From positions 186,001 through 250,000 of the forward strand of contig UBQW01000010.1 of the NCBI GenBank assembly GCA_900467745.1: 64,000 bases of DNA, read 5' to 3'. How positions within the stretch are numbered: position 1 is the first letter of the stretch; every line of letters starts with the position of its first letter. The stretch comes from Hyphomicrobiales bacterium. GTDB lineage: Bacteria > Pseudomonadota > Alphaproteobacteria > Rhizobiales > Rhizobiaceae. Under the pieces are notes generated by a model. The model saw only the letters and a list, made by a program, of their open reading frames with translations. It was not told the origin of the DNA and did no database searches. The translations under genes and the position numbers were made by a program. Below, one piece after another: positions 1 through 8,130 of the stretch.

Positions 1-1
1 G

Positions 2-172
2 CGCAATCTCATCACTGTCGGCGTTGCGCTTGTGCTGGGCGCGGGCAACTTTAAGCTGGCAGTAGCAGGATTTACGCTAGATGGCATCGGCACGGCAACG
101 ATCGGTGCGATCCTATTATATCATGGTCTCGGTTGGTCGAAAACTTCAACTACCAAGAACGCGAATCTATAG
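2..172 (+). CDS. NCS2-family nucleobase (uracil/xanthine-type) permease, C-terminal fragment
   Basis: This is the last 56 residues of a membrane permease that enters from the left edge of the window. The visible part begins RNLITVGVALVLG and contains two hydrophobic stretches separated by a short turn (GFTLDGIGTATIGAILL), which matches the C-terminal end of UraA/XanQ-type NCS2 proton symporters. It ends at TAG 170-172 and is followed by a strong hairpin terminator, so it is the last gene of its unit. The substrate cannot be decided from this piece; uracil is likeliest from the resemblance, xanthine or uric acid remain possible. Confidence 0.75.
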   Translation, partial: RNLITVGVALVLGAGNFKLAVAGFTLDGIGTATIGAILLYHGLGWSKTSTTKNANL

Positions 173-220
173 CGGCAATACATCTGCTTCGCCATCTGCG
201 CATAGCAGATGTAAAATTGA

Positions 221-252
221 GGCCGCCTTCATGAGAGGCGGCCTTGTTTGTT
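221..252 (+). terminator. Rho-independent terminator after the NCS2 permease
   Basis: Perfect 8-bp inverted repeat GGCCGCCT (221-228) and AGGCGGCC (236-243) with a 7-nt loop, followed by TTGTTTGTT. It lies about 50 bp after the permease stop codon. Confidence 0.85.
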
Positions 253-460
253 CGACGTCACCATTTATTCTACGGCTGCCATAATCTGCAACCGATAATG
301 GGTTGCATTGGTTGCCCGGCGGTTTGGACCACGCCGCAAATGCGGGGTTTTGATGCTCGCGCGATCGCAGCTAGCTTTTCGTAACTGTTCCGATTTTCAC
401 CACGGTTACCTCCAGCGTCTGCCAACGCTAGTCGGTTTTCCCCGATATTTAAGGCAGCGC
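253..460. other. Intergenic region, no gene seen
   Basis: About 210 bp between the permease terminator and the end of the ABC ATPase gene that runs the other way. The short open frames here have no ribosome binding site or recognisable product. A weak CCGC-AAAT-GCGG hairpin followed by GGTTTT lies near 335-356 and might help end transcription, but this is uncertain. Confidence 0.4.
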
Positions 461-1441
461 CTAGCTAAAGCGATGTTCTTTGCTCGGCATTGGTGAGGCG
501 AACGCCGCGTCGCCGATGGTGATGGCCTTGTCGCCGTCGGTGCGAACCAGCAACGATCCCAGCGTCTCGACATCGAGATGGACGATAGAATCCGCGCCCA
601 GCCGCTCGATGTGCCGGACGGTGCCTCGCCACTTGCCGTCGGTCGGCGAAAGCGACAGGTGCTCGGGTCGGACACCGTATATGCGACATCCCTCTGCCTT
701 GGCGATCGCTCCCTCAAAGAGGTTCATCTTGGGGGATCCGATAAAGCCCGCGACAAAGGCTGTCTGCGGCCCGTTGTAAAGCGTCATCGGAGAGCCTACC
801 TGCTCGATATGGCCGCCGTTCAACACGACGATCTTGTCGGCCATGGTCATGGCTTCTACTTGGTCGTGCGTGACGTAGATCATGGTCGCGCCGAGTCGCG
901 CATGCAGTTCGGTCAGCTCCATGCGCATCTGTGATCGTAGGGAAGCGTCGAGGTTGGACAGCGGTTCGTCGAATAGAAACACCTTCGGATTTCGGATGAT
1001 GGCCCTTCCGATCGCCACGCGTTGTCGTTGGCCGCCGGAAAGCGCTTTCGGTTTCCGATCGAGCAGATGCGACAGTTGCAAGATATCGGCGATTTGCTTG
1101 ACCTTCTCCGCGATTTCCGCCTTGGGTCTTTTCGCGAGCGAAAGGCCGAAACCGATATTTTCAGCGACTGTAAGATGCGGGTACAAGGCATAGGATTGAA
1201 ACACCATTGCAATACCGCGCTCGGAGGGTTCTGCGTCGGTCACATCCTTGTCGTCGATGACGATTTTCCCGGCGCTCGATGTTTCAAGCCCTGAGATCAT
1301 TCTGAGCAACGTTGACTTTCCGCAGCCTGACGGGCCAACGAACACGCAAAACTCTCCGACGGCAATGGTGAGATCGATGCCCTTGATGACTTCGAGGCCG
1401 CCGAAGCTCTTTTTTACGCCGTCGAGAACAACACTTGTCAT
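461..1441 (-). CDS. ABC transporter ATP-binding protein, CUT1 sugar type (UgpC/MsmK-like)
   Basis: ATPase of a carbohydrate ABC importer, 326 residues. Walker A (GPSGCGKST) is at about residues 36-44, the Q-loop follows in VFQSYALYPH, the signature LSGGQRQRV starts near 134 and Walker B is VFLFDEP. A C-terminal TOBE/OB region (about 235-326) carries GVRPEHLSL, normal for MalK/UgpC proteins. It is some 30-40 residues shorter than usual for the family but keeps the TOBE core. It is the last gene of the operon SBP-permease-permease-ATPase and starts 3 bp after the permease. The GH78 rhamnosidase upstream suggests a rhamnose-containing substrate; that is inference. Confidence 0.92.
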   Translation of the reverse strand: MTSVVLDGVKKSFGGLEVIKGIDLTIAVGEFCVFVGPSGCGKSTLLRMISGLETSSAGKIVIDDKDVTDAEPSERGIAMVFQSYALYPHLTVAENIGFGLSLAKRPKAEIAEKVKQIADILQLSHLLDRKPKALSGGQRQRVAIGRAIIRNPKVFLFDEPLSNLDASLRSQMRMELTELHARLGATMIYVTHDQVEAMTMADKIVVLNGGHIEQVGSPMTLYNGPQTAFVAGFIGSPKMNLFEGAIAKAEGCRIYGVRPEHLSLSPTDGKWRGTVRHIERLGADSIVHLDVETLGSLLVRTDGDKAITIGDAAFASPMPSKEHRFS

Positions 1442-1444
1442 AAA

Positions 1445-2269
1445 TTATCCTTTCACTGCGCCGGCAGTCATGCCCGCTACGATCTGTCGGTTAAAGAAGA
1501 TGAAGACGATCAGCGGCGGTATGGTCACAAGCAGGATGTTCATGAACAGCAGATTGAACTGCGTTTGGAACTGTCCCTGGAAGTTATAGAGAGTGAGCTG
1601 CACGGTCACGTTTTCCCGGCCGGGCAGGTAGTAGAGAGGGTTGGTGAAATCGTTGAAGATCGCGATCGATTGGACGACGATGACGGTTACGGTCACCGGC
1701 TTCAATAAAGGCAGGACGACACGGAAGAAGATCTGCAACGGCTTTGCGCCGTCGATAATCGCTGCTTCGTCCAGATCGCGTGGAATTGTCGCGATGAAGC
1801 TCCGAAAGAGCAGCACGGTGAACGACAGGCCGTAGGCAACCTGGATCAGAACCATGCCGGAGAGCGTCTTGAACAGGCCAAGAGCCTGCAGCACCCAGAT
1901 CGTCGGCACCACGGCAGGCGGGATCATCAAGCCGGCCAGCACAAAGGCATAGATGACCGCGTTCCATTGCGATGGCCGGCGCTGCAGGACATAGCCGACC
2001 ATTGCGCCGAACAGGACGAGCAATGTGACGGCAGCCACCGTGATGATCGTCGAGTTGAGATATGCCAGCAGCAGCATATAGTTGCGGGCTTGGATCACAT
2101 CTATGAAGTTCGTCCATAGATGCCACTCGCTTGGCAGGGTGAATTTTAGTGCCGCTGCATCCTGCTTGGTTTTCGCGGCCGTCAGAAAGATGAACAGGAA
2201 CGGCATCACGAAGATCACGCAGCATGCGACCAACGCCGAGGCTCCGGTGTAAAACTGGCGCCGGGTCAT
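1445..2269 (-). CDS. Carbohydrate ABC transporter permease, MalG-like
   Basis: Inner-membrane permease of 274 residues with about six hydrophobic segments. The first begins near residue 10 (ASALVACCVIFVMPFLFIF). The cytoplasmic EAA loop that docks on the ATPase is at about 167-190 (DEAAIIDGAKPLQIFFRVVLP). Its start overlaps the stop of the preceding permease by 4 bp, which indicates translational coupling. The C-terminal IVAGMTAGAVKG is typical of MalG-type CUT1 permeases. It pairs with the MalF-like protein at 2266-3129. Confidence 0.93.
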   Translation of the reverse strand: MTRRQFYTGASALVACCVIFVMPFLFIFLTAAKTKQDAAALKFTLPSEWHLWTNFIDVIQARNYMLLLAYLNSTIITVAAVTLLVLFGAMVGYVLQRRPSQWNAVIYAFVLAGLMIPPAVVPTIWVLQALGLFKTLSGMVLIQVAYGLSFTVLLFRSFIATIPRDLDEAAIIDGAKPLQIFFRVVLPLLKPVTVTVIVVQSIAIFNDFTNPLYYLPGRENVTVQLTLYNFQGQFQTQFNLLFMNILLVTIPPLIVFIFFNRQIVAGMTAGAVKG

Positions 2270-3129
2270 ACGTCGACCTCCTTGCGATTGAGCCAGAAGG
2301 TGAGCGGCAACACGATCGCGGCGATCAGGACGAACAGGATGACGTTCCCGGCCGTGGATAATCCATAGAAGCCGGCCTGATATTGCTTGTAGATCACGCT
2401 TGCGAGCACGTCTGAGGAAAAGCCGGGGCCGCCTTTCGTCATGGCCCAGATCAGATCGAAGCTGCGCAGGCCGCCGATCAACGAAAGGGTGATGACGGTG
2501 ACCGTGGCCGGCTTGACCAGGGGGATGGTCACGCGGAAAAACATCTGCGTTCTCGTAGCGCCATCGATGCGTGCTGCCTCGTAGTAGTCGGCGCTGATGG
2601 ATGCCAATCCGGCGATATAGATCACTGTCGCAAGTCCGATGCCCTTCCAGAGATCGACGAGAACGATCGAGTAGAGCGCCAGCGCCGGATCCGTCAGCCA
2701 GCCGGGACCGTGGATGCCGATGGCAGCCAGCGCGACATTGATGATGCCACGCGTCGGATGCATGAGAACGGAAAAGGTTATGCCGACGCCGATCGTCGAC
2801 ACCAGAACGGGAAAGAAGATTACCGTTCGGAGAAGACCCTGGGCCCAGAGTCCGGATGTCAGCAGGACAGCCAGAAGCAGGCCGAGAACCGTCTTCGCGG
2901 CCGACGTCGCCACCGCGTAGATGACGGTGTTCGTCAGTCCCTGGATCAGGAAGGGCTCGCGGAAGAACTGCTTGTAGTTCTCAAGTCCGATGAACACGGT
3001 CGTGAACAAGTCCCAACGTGTCAGGCTGAACCAGAAGGATGCGATTGTGGGGGCCAGGAACAGGACGGTGAAGATGACCGCCGCCGGCAGGATGAACCAA
3101 TAGGGGTAGGGTGACTTGCGTATAACCAT
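2266..3129 (-). CDS. Sugar ABC transporter permease, MalF-like
   Basis: Inner-membrane permease of 287 residues, first membrane span WFILPAAVIFTVLFLAP. The EAA loop lies at about 183-205 (YEAARIDGATRTQMFFRVTIP). I start it at ATG 3129 because AGGAG lies 7 nt upstream and the encoded MVIRKSPYPYW is a normal beginning for the family. A longer frame opening at 3168 would put its first codons inside the hairpin at 3141-3173 and has no ribosome binding site. It is the second gene of the importer operon. Confidence 0.92.
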   Translation of the reverse strand: MVIRKSPYPYWFILPAAVIFTVLFLAPTIASFWFSLTRWDLFTTVFIGLENYKQFFREPFLIQGLTNTVIYAVATSAAKTVLGLLLAVLLTSGLWAQGLLRTVIFFPVLVSTIGVGITFSVLMHPTRGIINVALAAIGIHGPGWLTDPALALYSIVLVDLWKGIGLATVIYIAGLASISADYYEAARIDGATRTQMFFRVTIPLVKPATVTVITLSLIGGLRSFDLIWAMTKGGPGFSSDVLASVIYKQYQAGFYGLSTAGNVILFVLIAAIVLPLTFWLNRKEVDV

Positions 3130-3140
3130 AGCGGCTCCTA

Positions 3141-3173
3141 GCAGCTTGCCCAGATATCTGCCGGGCAAGCTGC
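3141..3173 (-). promoter_or_regulatory. Intercistronic hairpin between binding protein and permease genes
   Basis: Perfect 11-bp inverted repeat GCAGCTTGCCC (3141-3151) and GGGCAAGCTGC (3163-3173) with an 11-nt loop. It lies between the binding-protein stop (3184) and the permease start (3129). There is no U-tract after it. Such hairpins after binding-protein genes usually protect the upstream mRNA 3' end or attenuate, so that binding protein exceeds permease. Role here is inferred. Confidence 0.7.
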
Positions 3174-3183
3174 GTCTGGGAGG

Positions 3184-4464
3184 TTACCAGTTCGGCAGGC
3201 CGAGCTGCTTTGCCTGCTTTGCGACGTCCTGGTCGTAAAGCGCGGCTGCGTCCTTGGCGGAGCGGATACCCGTTCCGACCTCGACGGTGATCTGCTCGAG
3301 TGCCGGTCCTTTCACGGGCGACAGGAATTCCAGCGCCGGGCCGGTTCGGCCTTCCGTCTGGAAATACGGAAGCATGTCCGTGACTGCCTGCGGCACGTCC
3401 TTGGGAAGCTCGCAGCCCTTGATCAGATACGGACCCGACGGCACCGCCTTGGCCATCAGCTCGCAACCTTCCTTGGAGGCCACGAAATCGAGGAACTTCT
3501 TAGCCTCCTCGAGATGTTCGGCCTTCGCAGAAAGATAGAGTGCTGCCGGCATCCAGATCGTCAAACCGTTCTTGGCGGCATCGGTCCCGGGTTCAGCGAA
3601 AAATCCGACGTCTTGAACGTTGTCGGGAAAGTTCTGCTGGATGTTGCCGATGCCGAAGGTCAGGCTGGGATAGTGTGCTGCTTCGCCCGTCGAGACCATG
3701 CGCATGCCGTCATCGAAGGTCGCCGCGCCGAAATCCTCGTTGAAGAAGCCTGCTTTCGCCACTTCTTCCTGGTGCTCGAAGCCGCGAAGAGCCGCAGGTG
3801 TCGTGGCATACTTCACCTTGTTGGCCGTGTAGTCGTCAGCAAAGGTCGGAACCTCGGTCTGGACGTTGAAGAAATCAGCCAGGACGAAGATCTGCGATGT
3901 CCAGGTCGTGCCGTAAGTCTGGGCGATGGCGACTTTGCCGGCGGCCTTGATCTTCTCGTTGTTGGCGATGAATTCGGCCCAGGTCTTTGGCGGCTGCAGG
4001 CCGAGTTCGGCATAGATCTTCCTGTTGTAGAAGATGCCGCCACCCATCGCCGGACCAAACGGGATACCGCGGACATGACCGTCGGCACCGCTGACGACTT
4101 TCTTGAAGCTCTCAAGGATACCCGCGGCGGATTGCAGATCGGAGAGATCGGCCATTGTCTGCTCAGGCTTCAGGGCCTTGAAAAGCGAGCCGCTGTTATA
4201 CTGGAAAATATCCGGCATCTCGCCGGTTGCCAGGCGGGTCTTGACGATGTTGTCGCCTTCGGAACCACCCGCGCGCTGCTCGACGTCGAAGGTCACATCG
4301 GGGTTTTTCTCGCTGTAAGCCTTTGAAACGGCATCGAACGAAGCGATCGTTTCCGGGTTTGTGTCGATCAACACGCTCAAGGTCACCTCGGCGTGGGCGA
4401 CGCTACTCGCCAGAGCCAACGTAGCCGCTGCGATGATACTGCATTTGGTCATTCGCATTGTCAT
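3184..4464 (-). CDS. Extracellular solute-binding protein, CUT1 sugar family
   Basis: Periplasmic binding protein of about 426 residues. An N-terminal signal peptide ends near ASSVAHA-EVTLSVL. The body has the family 1 pattern: YSEKNPDVTFDVEQ, then ATGEMPDIFQYNSG, then PPKTWAEFIANNEKIKAAGKV. I place the start at ATG 4464, preceded by GGAGGAG; a TTG at 4476 would include the ribosome binding site in the coding region. It is the first importer gene, 72 bp after the GH78 gene, so probably co-transcribed with it. Likely ligand: rhamnose-containing oligosaccharide or glycoside, judged only from context. Confidence 0.92.
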   Translation of the reverse strand: MTMRMTKCSIIAAATLALASSVAHAEVTLSVLIDTNPETIASFDAVSKAYSEKNPDVTFDVEQRAGGSEGDNIVKTRLATGEMPDIFQYNSGSLFKALKPEQTMADLSDLQSAAGILESFKKVVSGADGHVRGIPFGPAMGGGIFYNRKIYAELGLQPPKTWAEFIANNEKIKAAGKVAIAQTYGTTWTSQIFVLADFFNVQTEVPTFADDYTANKVKYATTPAALRGFEHQEEVAKAGFFNEDFGAATFDDGMRMVSTGEAAHYPSLTFGIGNIQQNFPDNVQDVGFFAEPGTDAAKNGLTIWMPAALYLSAKAEHLEEAKKFLDFVASKEGCELMAKAVPSGPYLIKGCELPKDVPQAVTDMLPYFQTEGRTGPALEFLSPVKGPALEQITVEVGTGIRSAKDAAALYDQDVAKQAKQLGLPNW

Positions 4465-4536
4465 CTTCTCCTCCAAAGACGGGCGATTTGCCGTTACAAT
4501 TAGTCGTGTCGTTCGCGCGCTTGCCGCGCTTTCTGA

Positions 4537-6858
4537 TCAAATGTCGAACGTTATCGAGTGGCGTCCCTGTCTGATCTGGACACGCCCGTCACCCGCCACG
4601 TCGGCACCGTTCACCTTCAAGTTCTGCCTTACACGGTTTGCGCGTATGTGTGCCGACATGCCATCAGGAATTTCAAGATGGCACGTCACCTTTCCGCCCT
4701 CAACACTCCATCCGGCCTCGATGCGACCAAGCCGTGTGTCGTGCCATGCCGAAACGGGAGACAGAGTCGGAAGGATCGCGGGATCGAACTCAATTTCCTC
4801 AAATCCCGGCTTGTCCTCGAGGGGCCGGATCCCGGCCACATCCTCGAATAACCATTGGCAAACGGCACCATAGGCATAGTGGTTGTAGCTGTTCATGTCG
4901 GGGTCATAGATCGACCCGTCTTCTGCAAGCGCATCCCAGCGCTCCCAGATCGATGTCGCTCCGCGCTCCACCTGGTAAAGCCAACCGGGAACCTTGCGAT
5001 TAAGGAACATCTTTTCCGCGAGGTCGAGCATGTCGAGACGGGTGAGGGCAGGCAGCAGTGCGGGCGTTCCGATAAAGCCGGTGCCGATCACGCCATCGGT
5101 CTCTTCCGCGACCCGGCGGAAATAGCCGCGACCTGCCTCTTCGTACTCAGGTGGAACGAGGCCATACAGGAAGGCGATCGCCCATGAAGTCTGATCGTTA
5201 TGCGCAATGCGGCCGGACGGAGAGAAGAACTCGTTCTTGAATGCCGCGCGGATATCTTCAAGCTTGCCGTCGAGGCGCTGCGCCTCGTTCGTATTGCCGA
5301 GCACCCTTGCGATCTTCGCCGTCAGCTGCGTGGCGACGAAGTGGTAGAGCGTTGCGGCGCAATCGTCAGCAACGGTCGGGCGCGGCTTGCGATTGTCTCC
5401 GACCGGCTGCAGCCAGTCGCCGAACGTGAAGCCGTGTTCACCCCAAACCGCCGGGGGACGAATGATCGGGCCATCGGAAATACCCCAGAGGTAGTCCAGC
5501 CAACGTAGCATCGCAGGGAAGCATTCCTGCAAGGCGGCCTTGTCGCCATAGTGGAGATAGAGTTGCCAGGGGATGATGACGATCGCATCGCCCCAACCGG
5601 TCGAGCCGGCCCAATCGCCACGGTTGCTGATCGGATGCAGACGCGTCGGATCCGGCGAGAAGTGCGGTACCGCTCCGTTCTCTCTCTGATCGTGCATCAC
5701 ATCGCGAAGGAATTTCCGGAGGAACAGCTGGCTATCGGCAAGCCAGCACGCAGTGCCGGCAAAGACCTGGGCGTCGCCCGTCCATCCCAGACGTTCGTCG
5801 CGCTGTGGGCAGTCTGTCGGTATTTCGATGAAGTTCGATCGCTGCGACCAGATCGTATTCTCGACGAGACGGTTGACGGCGGACACACCCGTCGTGATGC
5901 CCCCTGTCGCGACCGGGACCGAGGTGATCGGGATCATCTTGATGGAGGCCAGCTTCGCGTCGCCGGTGACTGTAACGCGGGCGTAGCGGAAGCCCATGAA
6001 CGTGAACAGCGGCGCGTATGTTTCGACACCGTCACCCGACAGGGTGTAGACGAGTTCGGCGCGGGCGCTGCGATAGTTGCGATTGTCGAAAAAATTGTTG
6101 GGGCCGAGGACTTCGGAATGCTCCACGCGAACGCTGGCGCCTGCCTCGCCCTGTGCCTCGATGCGGATATATGCGCCGGCATTCTGGCCGAAATCATAGA
6201 CCAGCCGGCCATCCTCTTCAGACCAGCTGTCGATCGGTTCGAACGGTGCGAGCTCCACAACGGCGGCCGCCTCATGCGGAACAAGCAAGGTCTTGTCAAA
6301 GACAAGCTCTTCCACGCCGAATGCGGCTTCTGTGCTCACGCGGGCGTCGTAATCCTCGCCGTAATAGATGCCGTTCCGCGTCACGGGTGTCAGCCCGCTT
6401 TTCCAGGTGGAGTCCGTCTTCACCGCCAAGGCGCCATCGATGCTGAGCTCGGCGATGGCGGCTGTGCGCTCGCCCCAGCAGTTGAAGATCGGGTTCGACG
6501 CCCACATGAGCTGGCCGCGATACCAACCGTCTCCGAGCCAGATCTCGATGTTGTTTTCGCCTGGCTGAAGCAGGCTGGCGACATCGTAGGACTGATAGGC
6601 GATACGATCGTCATAGCAGGTCCAGCCAGGCGTAAGCAGATCCGAGCCAACGCGGCGACCGTTGATGAAGGCGCGGTAAAGCCCGAGAGCGGAGATATTC
6701 AGCAACGCTTCGCGAGGGGCGCGTTCAAGCTGGAAGCTGCGAGAGACGAAGGTGCCGGCGGTACCTTGGCCCTCATCGCACAATGGCGCCACCATGGCTG
6801 CCGTGAATTGAAGTGATGAACCAGCAGCGACCCTCGGGCCGCCTCGCAAAATATCCAT
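4537..6858 (-). CDS. Alpha-L-rhamnosidase, glycoside hydrolase family 78
   Basis: Hydrolyses terminal alpha-L-rhamnose from glycosides or pectic fragments; 773 residues. N-terminal beta-sandwich domains (about 1-320) precede the (alpha/alpha)6 barrel. The GH78 active-site block DCPQRDERLGWTGDAQ lies near 347-362 and supplies the conserved acidic residues. A second block, TSIWERWDA, near 637 holds the glutamate expected as general base, and NSYNHYAYGAV follows. The start is ATG 6858 with GGGAGGAAAC directly upstream; the longer frame to 6888 lacks this. No signal peptide is seen, so the enzyme should be cytoplasmic and act after import by the adjacent transporter. Confidence 0.93.
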   Translation of the reverse strand: MDILRGGPRVAAGSSLQFTAAMVAPLCDEGQGTAGTFVSRSFQLERAPREALLNISALGLYRAFINGRRVGSDLLTPGWTCYDDRIAYQSYDVASLLQPGENNIEIWLGDGWYRGQLMWASNPIFNCWGERTAAIAELSIDGALAVKTDSTWKSGLTPVTRNGIYYGEDYDARVSTEAAFGVEELVFDKTLLVPHEAAAVVELAPFEPIDSWSEEDGRLVYDFGQNAGAYIRIEAQGEAGASVRVEHSEVLGPNNFFDNRNYRSARAELVYTLSGDGVETYAPLFTFMGFRYARVTVTGDAKLASIKMIPITSVPVATGGITTGVSAVNRLVENTIWSQRSNFIEIPTDCPQRDERLGWTGDAQVFAGTACWLADSQLFLRKFLRDVMHDQRENGAVPHFSPDPTRLHPISNRGDWAGSTGWGDAIVIIPWQLYLHYGDKAALQECFPAMLRWLDYLWGISDGPIIRPPAVWGEHGFTFGDWLQPVGDNRKPRPTVADDCAATLYHFVATQLTAKIARVLGNTNEAQRLDGKLEDIRAAFKNEFFSPSGRIAHNDQTSWAIAFLYGLVPPEYEEAGRGYFRRVAEETDGVIGTGFIGTPALLPALTRLDMLDLAEKMFLNRKVPGWLYQVERGATSIWERWDALAEDGSIYDPDMNSYNHYAYGAVCQWLFEDVAGIRPLEDKPGFEEIEFDPAILPTLSPVSAWHDTRLGRIEAGWSVEGGKVTCHLEIPDGMSAHIRANRVRQNLKVNGADVAGDGRVQIRQGRHSITFDI

Positions 6859-6904
6859 GTTTCCTCCCAATCCGCTTGGCGCGGGCATATAAAACGAAGT
6901 GTGT

Positions 6905-6925
6905 ATCGTTATATGTATATCATTC
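6905..6925. promoter_or_regulatory. Candidate LacI operator in the divergent promoter region
   Basis: An AT-rich imperfect dyad (ATCGTTATATGTATATCAT and flanks) lies midway between the divergent rhamnosidase and LacI starts. It also contains a near-repeat TGTATCGTT/TGTATATCATT. Place and composition suit a LacI operator, but symmetry is imperfect and binding is a guess. Confidence 0.35.
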
Positions 6926-6994
6926 TACATTCCTGTTTGATGTGCAACAGAAAAATGCCTATACTCGCGCCACGATTGATGAGAGCGGCGGATT

Positions 6995-8020
6995 ATGCAG
7001 ATCTTTCAAAAGGATAGTGACGGACCGCAGGCGCGAGTGACGATCCGCCATGTCGCGGAAGATGCCGGCGTCTCAGTTGCCGCGGTATCGAAAGTCCTTC
7101 GCAACGCATATGGCGTCAGCGCGCCTCTGCGCACGAAGGTCGAGGCTTCGATCGAGAAGCTCAACTATCGCCCTTCCGTGGCCGCACGCGCGATGCGAGG
7201 ACGGACGAACACGATCGGCGTACTTGCGATCGAACTTTCCAACCCGTTCCTGCCGGGGCTGATCGAGACGGCGAGCAACACCCTCGCCGACAGCGGCTTC
7301 AAGGCGCTCGTCGGCCTCGGGCGCTCCGCACAGCCGATCGAGGCATCGATGATCGAGTCGATGATCGACAACAGGATGGATGGCGTTCTGATCATAGCGC
7401 CTCGCATTTCCGGCAAGGTGCTCGAGCGCTACGCCAAGCAGATCCCGATCGTGGTCATCGCGCATCACGAGCCGGACGCTTTGACATACGACACGGTCAA
7501 CTCCGACGATCGGAAAGGCGCCTGTCTCGCCGTCGAAGCCGCTCTTTCGAAGGGCTACCGTGACATCGCCATGCTTGGCTACGACACGGACGGGTCGCCG
7601 GCCACCATCGTCGCCATGCAGCGAGAGCTTGGTTATCTGGAGGCGATGCAGGCAGCTGGGTTGAAGGGGCAAGTGCTGCGGCTCCCGCCGGTTGATGCCG
7701 ACAGGACCGTGGCTTTGAACGATTTCCTATCCGCGCCCGATCGTCCGCGAGCGGTATTCGTCTGGTCGGATCTCGATGCTGTCCCGCTTATCAACATCGC
7801 GCGGATGCGAAACATCCGTGTCCCCTCGGAACTGGCCATCATCGGCTATGATAATTCGCCGGTCTCCGCTCTTCCGCTGGTCGGGTTGACAAGTGTCGAC
7901 CAGGACGTCGTTCAGCTGGCTCGAACCGCGACGCAAATGCTGCTTGAGCGCATCGACGGCAGAGGCGATGCGAGGCATGTTTTGATCGCGCCGCATGTCG
8001 AGCATCGCGATAGCGCATGA
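6995..8020 (+). CDS. LacI-family transcriptional regulator
   Basis: Sugar-responsive DNA-binding regulator, 341 residues. The helix-turn-helix is at about residues 16-37 (VTIRHVAEDAGVSVAAVSKVLRN), the hinge helix around 55-68 (YRPSVAARAMRG) and a periplasmic-binding-protein-like effector domain from about 70 on, ending with the usual AIIGYDNSP and GLTSVDQD stretches. It is divergent from the rhamnosidase/importer operon with 136 bp between starts, so it is the likely local regulator of rhamnoside uptake. Effector and sign are not visible from sequence. Confidence 0.92.
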   Translation: MQIFQKDSDGPQARVTIRHVAEDAGVSVAAVSKVLRNAYGVSAPLRTKVEASIEKLNYRPSVAARAMRGRTNTIGVLAIELSNPFLPGLIETASNTLADSGFKALVGLGRSAQPIEASMIESMIDNRMDGVLIIAPRISGKVLERYAKQIPIVVIAHHEPDALTYDTVNSDDRKGACLAVEAALSKGYRDIAMLGYDTDGSPATIVAMQRELGYLEAMQAAGLKGQVLRLPPVDADRTVALNDFLSAPDRPRAVFVWSDLDAVPLINIARMRNIRVPSELAIIGYDNSPVSALPLVGLTSVDQDVVQLARTATQMLLERIDGRGDARHVLIAPHVEHRDSA

Positions 8021-8130
8021 AATGACGGCAATACACGCTTCGTAGCCTTGGACTGCAACCCTCAGCTATCTTGTGCGCTCGCTTAAAACACGCTTAGCTG
8101 GCGTTAAGGGAGCACGGTTGGGGGAGTGGG

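Noticed and set aside
5551..6816. Plus-strand open frame of 421 codons opposite the rhamnosidase
   Set aside because: Antisense shadow with no ribosome binding site or domain.
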